A DNA stretch of 64,000 bases from Hymenobacter metallilatus (GTDB lineage Bacteria; Bacteroidota; Bacteroidia; Cytophagales; Hymenobacteraceae), in the NCBI RefSeq assembly GCF_003944705.1, contig NZ_RWIS01000015.1, positions 1 to 64,000 on the forward strand, read 5' to 3'. Position 1 is the stretch's first letter. Each line of letters opens with the position of its first letter. The notes below the pieces were generated by a model. It searched no databases. It was not told the origin of the DNA and saw only the letters and a list, made by a program, of their open reading frames with translations. Made by a program: the position numbers and the translations under genes. Shown here piece by piece: positions 58,578 to 64,000 of this stretch.

Positions 58578-59549
58578 ATGAAACGCATTGCAGTTTTCAC
58601 CAGTGGGGGCGACGCGCCCGGCATGAATGCGGCCATCCGAGCGGTGGTTCGCACGGCCGTGTACCACGGCATCGAAGTGTACGGTATCATGCGCGGCTAC
58701 AGCGGCATGATCAAAGGCGAGTTTGTGAAGCTGGATTCGGCCTCGGTGGCCAACACCATTCAGAAAGGCGGTACCATCCTCAAGTCGGCCCGCTCCCAGA
58801 AGTTCATGACCAAGGAAGGCCGGCAGCAGGCTTTCGACCAACTCGTAAACCACGGTATTGATGGGCTGGTGGCCATTGGCGGCAACGGTACCTTTACCGG
58901 GGCCATGCTGTTTGAGCAGGAGTTTGGCATTCCAACGGTAGGTGCCCCCGGCACCATCGACAACGACCTGTACGGCACCGACTACACCATCGGCTACGAT
59001 ACGGCCGTGAATACCGCCCTGGAAGCCATTGATAAAATCCGGGATACGGCCGACTCCCACGACCGGTGCTTCTTCGTGGAGGTAATGGGCCGCGACTCGG
59101 GCTACATTGCTATTCCCTGCGCCATTGGGGGCGGGGCCGAAATTGTGATGATTCCGGAAACCCAGATGTCGACGGAAGCAGTGGTGGAAAACCTGAAAAC
59201 CAGCTGGCAACGCTCCAAAACCTCGTTTCTGGTAGTGGTAGCCGAGGGTGAAGAGGAGGGCAATGCCCACCACGTAGCCCAGCGCGTAAAGGAAGCCATT
59301 CCGGAACTGGACACCCGCGTGACCATCATCGGCCACATTCAGCGCGGGGGCTCCCCTTCCGCCGCCGACCGGATGCTGGCCTCGCAGATTGGCATTGCCG
59401 CCGTGGAAGGCCTGCTCAACGGGATGCGCAACGTAATGGCGGGCATTGTGGACCGCAAGCTGGTGTACACGCCCTTCACCGATACCATTCACAAGAAAAA
59501 GCTCATCAACCAGAGCTTTATGCGAATGGTAGAAATCCTGAGCGTGTAG
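58578..59549 (+). CDS. pfkA: 6-phosphofructokinase
   Basis: The 323-residue ATP-dependent phosphofructokinase converts fructose 6-phosphate to the 1,6-bisphosphate in glycolysis. TSGGDAPGMNAAIRAVVR (9-26) binds ATP with GGD at 10-12; GGNGTF near 97-102; GAPGTIDNDL (about 121-130) contains the catalytic Asp; MGRDSGYIA near 168-176 and GHIQRGGSPSAADR near 249-262 bind the sugar phosphate. Full standard length. A near-consensus promoter (CACCTTTG at 58514-58521) and a terminator at 59592-59629 suggest a single-gene unit. Confidence 0.97.
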   Translation: MKRIAVFTSGGDAPGMNAAIRAVVRTAVYHGIEVYGIMRGYSGMIKGEFVKLDSASVANTIQKGGTILKSARSQKFMTKEGRQQAFDQLVNHGIDGLVAIGGNGTFTGAMLFEQEFGIPTVGAPGTIDNDLYGTDYTIGYDTAVNTALEAIDKIRDTADSHDRCFFVEVMGRDSGYIAIPCAIGGGAEIVMIPETQMSTEAVVENLKTSWQRSKTSFLVVVAEGEEEGNAHHVAQRVKEAIPELDTRVTIIGHIQRGGSPSAADRMLASQIGIAAVEGLLNGMRNVMAGIVDRKLVYTPFTDTIHKKKLINQSFMRMVEILSV

Positions 59550-59591
59550 CGGCTTTTTCTTACTAGCAGCAGCAACAACAACTATTTTGCA

Positions 59592-59629
59592 AAATTCCCT
59601 ATCAGAATTTGGTTTCTGGTAGGGAATTT
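59592..59629 (+). terminator. Terminator of pfkA
   Basis: AAATTCCCTATCAGAA and TTTCTGGTAGGGAATTT pair with one wobble, followed by TGTGTTT, about 40 bases after the stop codon. Confidence 0.8.
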
Positions 59630-59683
59630 GTGTTTAAGATTATCCGAATTAGTTCCTTGTTCACTACTTATTTTTTCAGCAGT

Positions 59684-60287
59684 ATGCAGTACACGTATCC
59701 TCTACTCGTAGCCAGCGCACTGGTTGCGCATTCAGCCAAGGCCCAGCAACCTGCCCCGCCGGTAGCGGCACGGCAACACGTGGTGCGGGTTGGCATTGGC
59801 AGAAGCCTTAATGGCTCAGGAGACTATTGGATTACCAAAGCCCACCTTGAATACGCTCCCCAGCCAGCTGGGGCGCCACGCCCGCCTGAGTTCCCGGGTG
59901 GCCCTTATCACCGGCTCTCAGCCCTATGACTTCGGGGCCGGCTACACAATTCCGCAGTCGTACCGGGCCGTAAATCTGGAGCAGGAGCTGCACTGGCTGC
60001 CGTTTGGGGCCAACCGTACGGTGGAGTTTGGCGTGGGTGGCGGAGGCTTTGTGGGGTATGCAGCCCAGCACGGGTGGTTGTCGGCGGGCTTCAATAGCCA
60101 GCAGCAGTTTGAGTACGAACCCCACCGGGAGCGAGGGCTGCACGTAGGGTACATCATATCTATATACGCCGACGCGGCCCTGAACCCGGCCCGCACCTGG
60201 CGGCTAGGGGGCCGCCTGGCCTTGCAGAACGATACGCGGGCCACTATTCTGCCGGGGGCGCAGGTGCAGCTTAGCCGGGTATGGTAA
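59684..60287 (+). pseudogene. Frameshifted exported beta-barrel-like protein
   Basis: Two overlapping frames together encode one protein. The first has a signal peptide (QYTYPLLVASALVAHSAKAQQ) and VVRVGIGRSLNGSGDYWITKAHLEY; the second continues LGRHARLSSRVALITGSQPYDFGAGYTIP through GVGGGGFVGYAA to the terminal strand GAQVQLSRVW. The switch falls near 59858-59878 (CCCCAGCCAGCTGGGG). Alternating strands and the terminal Trp suggest a small outer-membrane barrel. One indel explains it; sequencing error or true decay cannot be told apart. Its 3' end overlaps miaA by 17 bases. Confidence 0.7.
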
Positions 60288-61179
60288 GCTCTTTGGGGTG
60301 CAGCCACTGGTACTCCGCGTCGCGGCGGAGCCAGGTGAGCTGGCGCTTGGCGTAGTGCCGGGAGTTGCGCTTGAGCAGGCGCACCGCCTCGGCATAGTCG
60401 TAATGGCCCTCGAAGTAATCGAACAGTTCCTTGTACCCCACGGTCTGGAGGGCATTGTGGTGGCGGTAGAGGTACAGGGCGCGGGCCTCTGCCTCCAAGC
60501 CTTCGGCCAGCATCTGGTCCATGCGCTGGTCGATGCGCTGGTACAGCTCCTCCCGCTCCCGGTTGAGGGCAATTTTGACGGTCCGGAATGGCCGGTCGGG
60601 GGCCGCGCGGCCGTGAAACGAGCTGAACGGCTGGCCCGTACCCCGGCTTATTTCCAGGGCCCGCACCACGCGCTGGTGGTTTTGCCTATCGATGCGCTGG
60701 TAAGTGACCGGGTCGAGGCGGGCCAGCTCCTGCACCAACGGCTCCAGACCGGTAGCTTCCAATTCAGCCTTAATTTGCTGACGCACGGCGGGGTCTACGG
60801 CGGGCAGGGCATCGAAACCTTCGGTAACGGCCTGCAAATACAGCCCCGAGCCGCCGGTAAGAATGACCACCCGGTGCTGCTGAAACAGCTCGTGTAGCAG
60901 CGCCAGGGCGTCCTGCTCGAAGCGGCCGGCGTTGTACTCCTCCGTTATGCTGTGCGAGTTGATGAAGTGGTGGGGCACGCCTTGCATTTCCTCGGAGGTA
61001 GGCTTGGCCGTGCCAATGGTCAGCTCCCGGAAGAACTGCCGGGAGTCGGCCGATACGATTTCGGTGCCCAGTTGCCGGGCCAGCTGCACGCACAGGGCCG
61101 TTTTGCCCACGGCCGTTGGCCCACTGATGACCAGCAGGGTGGGCCCGGTGGCCGCGGCCAGTTCAGTCAGCAGATTCAT
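60271..61179 (-). CDS. miaA: tRNA dimethylallyltransferase
   Basis: The 302-residue enzyme adds a dimethylallyl group to N6 of A37 in tRNAs reading UNN codons. P-loop GPTAVGKT (20-27), ADSRQFFRELTIGTAKPT (about 42-59) with the catalytic Asp, and GGSGLYLQAV (about 105-114) are characteristic; the C-terminal HYAKRQLTWLRRDAEYQWL contacts tRNA. Its start overlaps the stop of the upstream glycosyltransferase by 4 bp (ATGA), so the two are coupled. It converges with the frameshifted gene downstream. Confidence 0.97.
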   Translation of the reverse strand: MNLLTELAAATGPTLLVISGPTAVGKTALCVQLARQLGTEIVSADSRQFFRELTIGTAKPTSEEMQGVPHHFINSHSITEEYNAGRFEQDALALLHELFQQHRVVILTGGSGLYLQAVTEGFDALPAVDPAVRQQIKAELEATGLEPLVQELARLDPVTYQRIDRQNHQRVVRALEISRGTGQPFSSFHGRAAPDRPFRTVKIALNREREELYQRIDQRMDQMLAEGLEAEARALYLYRHHNALQTVGYKELFDYFEGHYDYAEAVRLLKRNSRHYAKRQLTWLRRDAEYQWLHPKELTIPG

Positions 61180-62315
61180 GAGGCAGAAGGTAGGGAGTGA
61201 GAAAGAAGCCGCGCATACAGGGCCAACAGGTGCTGCTCCTCGTGCTGCCAGTTCAGCGTCTGCCGGGCGCGGCGGCAGTTTTCGGCCAGCCGTTGGTAGT
61301 GCGCGGCATCCCCGACCTCCGGCAGCAGGTGGTTGAGAGCGGCGGCCAGCGTGGTCGGCTCCAGGTCCGGAATCAGGTCAGCTACTTGGTACTGTGCATT
61401 CAGAGCCCGGTACTCCGGGAAGTCGATAACCACCTGGGGCACGCCGGCGTGCAGGTAGTCGAAGAATTTGTTGGCCAGGGAGTAATAGTAGCTCAGGCCC
61501 TGGTTTTCGAGCAGCAGCACGCCCACCGTGGCTTGCCGCGTGAGCTCCCGCAGCTCGGCCGGCAACACGTACCCCCGAAACTCCACCTGCCCGCTGTCCA
61601 GCAGCCCCAGCCGCCGGGCCTGGGCGCGCAGCTCCGCCGACAAGTCGCCCTCCCCGCAGATAACCAGCCGGCCCCGCACCTGGGGCATAGCCTCCAGCAG
61701 CGGCTCCAGCCCCCGACCGGCATTGAGGGCGCCCTGGTACAGAATGACGGGAGCGGAAGTCGGTGACGCTGGAGCCCCGGCCGCCGGCTCTACCAGCCGG
61801 CTGATGTTGCGGACGACGGCAAACGGCCGGCCGTGGCGCCGCTCGAACAGCTGCGCCAGCGCCGGCCCCACGGTATAAGCCAGGGTGGCCCGGGGCACGA
61901 TAAAGTTTTCGATGGCCCGCCAGAGGCGCTGCACCCGGGGCCGGGCCACCACCTCCGGCACCTCCGTAAACAGCTCGTGGGCATCATATATAAACGGCTG
62001 GCCACCCAGCCGGGCCCGCAGCCACACGGGCAGGGCCGTATCCAGGTCGATGGCGCACCAGGCGGTGGCGCGCTGGCCCAGCAGGTACAGCAGCAGGCGC
62101 AGGTTGTACTCCACGTAAAACAGCTTGCCCCGCCCAAACCAGCAGCGCAGCCGGTGCTGCCGGTACGGCTGGGGAGTGAGCGGGCGAGAGGCGGGCCACT
62201 GCCGCCCCACCAGCAGCACTGCGTAGCCCGCATGGGCCAGTGAGCCGCAGATGCGCTGCATCCGCTGGTCGTAGTTCAGGTCGGTGGTAACGGTAAAAAC
62301 CAGGGATGCAGGCAC
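61176..62315 (-). CDS. Glycosyltransferase, GT4-like
   Basis: The 379-residue protein (with the GTG start at 62315) has a GT-B fold: LVFTVTTDLNYDQRMQRICGSLAHAGY at the N-terminus, AWCAIDLDTALPV near 92-104, VILYQGALNAGRGLEPLLEAMPQVRG (about 190-215), and GVLLLENQGLSYYYSLANKFFDYLHAGVPQVV with the E-x7-E-like region (about 275-305). It transfers a sugar to an unknown acceptor. The promoter TAAATTTG at 62369-62376 (minus strand) lies downstream of the ATGs of the longer frame, so translation probably begins at 62315; a GTG start is unusual in this window. It is coupled to miaA. Confidence 0.88.
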   Translation of the reverse strand: MPASLVFTVTTDLNYDQRMQRICGSLAHAGYAVLLVGRQWPASRPLTPQPYRQHRLRCWFGRGKLFYVEYNLRLLLYLLGQRATAWCAIDLDTALPVWLRARLGGQPFIYDAHELFTEVPEVVARPRVQRLWRAIENFIVPRATLAYTVGPALAQLFERRHGRPFAVVRNISRLVEPAAGAPASPTSAPVILYQGALNAGRGLEPLLEAMPQVRGRLVICGEGDLSAELRAQARRLGLLDSGQVEFRGYVLPAELRELTRQATVGVLLLENQGLSYYYSLANKFFDYLHAGVPQVVIDFPEYRALNAQYQVADLIPDLEPTTLAAALNHLLPEVGDAAHYQRLAENCRRARQTLNWQHEEQHLLALYARLLSHSLPSAS

Positions 62316-62368
62316 AGAAGCAAAACAGGTTCCCGCGGCGGGAAAAGCGGTAGTTTCAGGAATTGTCG

Positions 62369-62376
62369 CAAATTTA
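62369..62376 (-). promoter_or_regulatory. -7 promoter element of the glycosyltransferase-miaA unit
   Basis: TAAATTTG on the minus strand matches TAnnTTTG. It determines the start-site choice for the glycosyltransferase. The divergent sensor gene starts 61 bases away at 62437. Confidence 0.6.
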
Positions 62377-62436
62377 AGAACTTCATCCGGGGCCCGCCCT
62401 TCCAGGCCCATCTTCTCCCGCGCATCCCTCCTGTCC

Positions 62437-64000
62437 ATGTCCATCCTGTCGAATATGCCGGCCGCCGCTCCCTCGCACGGCTCCAGCCTGGCCCCCGAGG
62501 TATACCGGGCCTTGTTTGAGGAGTCCTTCGACGGCCTGCTGCTGTACGATGCCACCGGTACCTTACTCGACTGCAACCAGCGGGCCGTGGCCTACCTGGG
62601 CACTACCCGGCCCATGCTACTGGGTACCGGCCTGATGGCATTTGCCCTGATTCCGGAACCCTCCTCCCCTATTCAGCTAACATCGGAGCTGCACCTGCGC
62701 GAGCAGATTCTGGCCTGCAGCCGCACCGGAGAAGCTGCCTCGTTCCGGTGGAGCGGGCACCGCTCCGATGGGTTGGGCCTGGAAGCCTGGGCCACGCTTA
62801 ACCGTATTGGCACCGGCGACACTACCCTGGTGCTGGTGAGCCTGCGCGACATTGTGCAGTACGTACACTCCCCCCTGCCCGCGGAAGCCGACAAACCCAG
62901 TACCCTGGATGCTCCTCTCAGCCATTTTTCGCGGGGACAATTTCGCGACGTGCTCAGCCGGGCGGGCATGTGCTACCTGCTGCTGGATAAAGAGGCCCGC
63001 ATTCAGGATGTAAATGAGTATTTCTGCGAGGTGACGGGCCGGCCGGCAGCCACTCTTATCGGGCGCGAGTATTTTACGCTGTTTGCTCCCCAGGCCGAGC
63101 AGGCCCCGCGCCGCTTTGCGTTTCAGCGGGCCATTGAGCAGGAGCAGCTCCAGGACTTTTTTGAACGCTCGTTGCTCACGATATCCGGGCAGGGACGCAC
63201 GTTTTTCTGGCACTCCGAGTTTGAGCGCGACGACCAGGGCACCATCAACGGCATTCTGTTCGTGGGGCGCGACATTACCGACAAGCAGGTGGCCGTGCGC
63301 GCCCTCACCGACAACCGCAACCGCCTGCAGGACTTCCTCGACAACGCCCACGACCTGATTCAGAACCTGAGCATCGATAACCGCTTCCTGTTCGTGAATA
63401 AGGCCTGGAAGGAGAAGCTGGGCTACGAAGATGCCGACCTGCCCCACCTCACCCTCTCCGATATTGTGCACCCCTACTACAAGGCCAAGCTGCTGTATCA
63501 GCTGCGCAACCTGTACAAGGGCGAGAAGGTGAACAAGCTGGAAACGGTATTCCTGACCAAATCGGGCAAGCCGGTGCACCTCATTGGGTCCATCAGCTGC
63601 TCCTGGCAGGACAACGAGCCGGTAAGCACCCGCGCCATTCTGCACGACATTACGGACCGTATCAAGGCCGAGCGGTTGCAAAAGGTATACTACAGCATTG
63701 CCAACCTGGCCATCAGCTCCAAGGATTTGCACTCCCTGTACGGGGCCATTCACCGGGAGCTGAGCAAGATCATCGAAACCAACAACTTCTACATTGCCCT
63801 CTGCGACGAGGCCCGCACCCAGCTGCAGTTTGCCTACTTCGTTGATCAGAACGCCCAGGGCGACCAGAGCATGATGGCGCGGCCGTTTTCCTCGGGGGTA
63901 TCGGAGTACATCATCCGGACGGGGCGGCCGCAGTACCTGCTGCGCGAGGAGCTGCAGGAGCTGATTGCCAACGGCACCATTACGGCCTATGGGCTGATGC
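62437..64000 (+). CDS. PAS/GAF multi-domain sensor protein (partial, cut by the window end)
   Basis: The open frame from ATG 62437 runs off the window (521 codons seen, no stop). It has at least three PAS domains (about 22-125: YRALFEESFDGLLLYDATGTLLDCNQ; about 165-290: MCYLLLDKEARIQDVNEYFCEVTGR; about 295-415: DFLDNAHDLIQNLSIDNRFLFVNKAWKEKLGY) followed by the start of a GAF domain (about 430-521: SIANLAISSKDLHSLYGAIHRELSKIIETNNFYIAL). In Bacteroidota such proteins usually end in a histidine kinase or response-regulator domain, which would lie to the right. There is no signal peptide, so sensing is probably cytoplasmic. Confidence 0.9.
   Translation, partial: MSILSNMPAAAPSHGSSLAPEVYRALFEESFDGLLLYDATGTLLDCNQRAVAYLGTTRPMLLGTGLMAFALIPEPSSPIQLTSELHLREQILACSRTGEAASFRWSGHRSDGLGLEAWATLNRIGTGDTTLVLVSLRDIVQYVHSPLPAEADKPSTLDAPLSHFSRGQFRDVLSRAGMCYLLLDKEARIQDVNEYFCEVTGRPAATLIGREYFTLFAPQAEQAPRRFAFQRAIEQEQLQDFFERSLLTISGQGRTFFWHSEFERDDQGTINGILFVGRDITDKQVAVRALTDNRNRLQDFLDNAHDLIQNLSIDNRFLFVNKAWKEKLGYEDADLPHLTLSDIVHPYYKAKLLYQLRNLYKGEKVNKLETVFLTKSGKPVHLIGSISCSWQDNEPVSTRAILHDITDRIKAERLQKVYYSIANLAISSKDLHSLYGAIHRELSKIIETNNFYIALCDEARTQLQFAYFVDQNAQGDQSMMARPFSSGVSEYIIRTGRPQYLLREELQELIANGTITAYGLM

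Overview
The window reads as chromosomal DNA of a Hymenobacter-like member of the Bacteroidota (Cytophagales), which is an inference from gene content and signals. It holds TonB-dependent receptors, an Mpl-type Mur ligase, split transketolase, TSUP and SBF transporters and a small GIY-YIG protein. Promoters match the Bacteroidota -7 element TAnnTTTG, ribosome-binding sites are weak, and the DNA is G+C-rich except for a few A+T-rich islets. No rRNA, tRNA, CRISPR array or canonical transposase gene was recognised.

Layout. 1-6.9 kb: an A+T-rich secreted protein coupled to an Lgt-family gene, an SDR, a Spy-like protein, a TSUP permease, a hexapeptide acetyltransferase and an LLM flavoenzyme. 7-12.2 kb: an iron-uptake group (siderophore receptor, PepSY membrane protein) followed by an SBF transporter. 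12.3-18.3 kb: ankyrin protein, GH63-like glucosidase, membrane protein, YgiD-type dioxygenase, lipoprotein. 18.4-27.5 kb: a PaoABC-like molybdenum hydroxylase operon, then Crp/Fnr, TonB receptor, MarR-GNAT and ModE-like genes. 27.7-34 kb: glutamate synthase gltB and gltD. 34.1-41.7 kb: dnaB carrying an intein in its P-loop, divergent from mpl; then a hydrolase, a lipoprotein, an M48 protease and an FAH hydrolase. 42-51.6 kb: M23 peptidase, lipocalin, Bcp peroxidase, and the two transketolase halves separated by VWA, Cys-pair, PhyH and GIY-YIG genes. 51.6-54.5 kb: small unknown genes and a zinc-ribbon protein. 54.6-56.3 kb: an ECF sigma / membrane protein / Spy-like operon. 56.6-64 kb: aminotransferase, TerB-like, pfkA, a frameshifted gene, a glycosyltransferase-miaA pair, and the start of a PAS/GAF sensor cut by the window end.

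The most striking layer is intergenic. At least six families of long, often perfect inverted repeats (25-42 bp arms) sit between genes, some inside operons or forming gene ends. One family has its two arms separated by a complete GIY-YIG nuclease gene at 50.2-50.5 kb, which suggests (not proven) that the short palindromes are non-autonomous relatives of a nuclease-bearing element.
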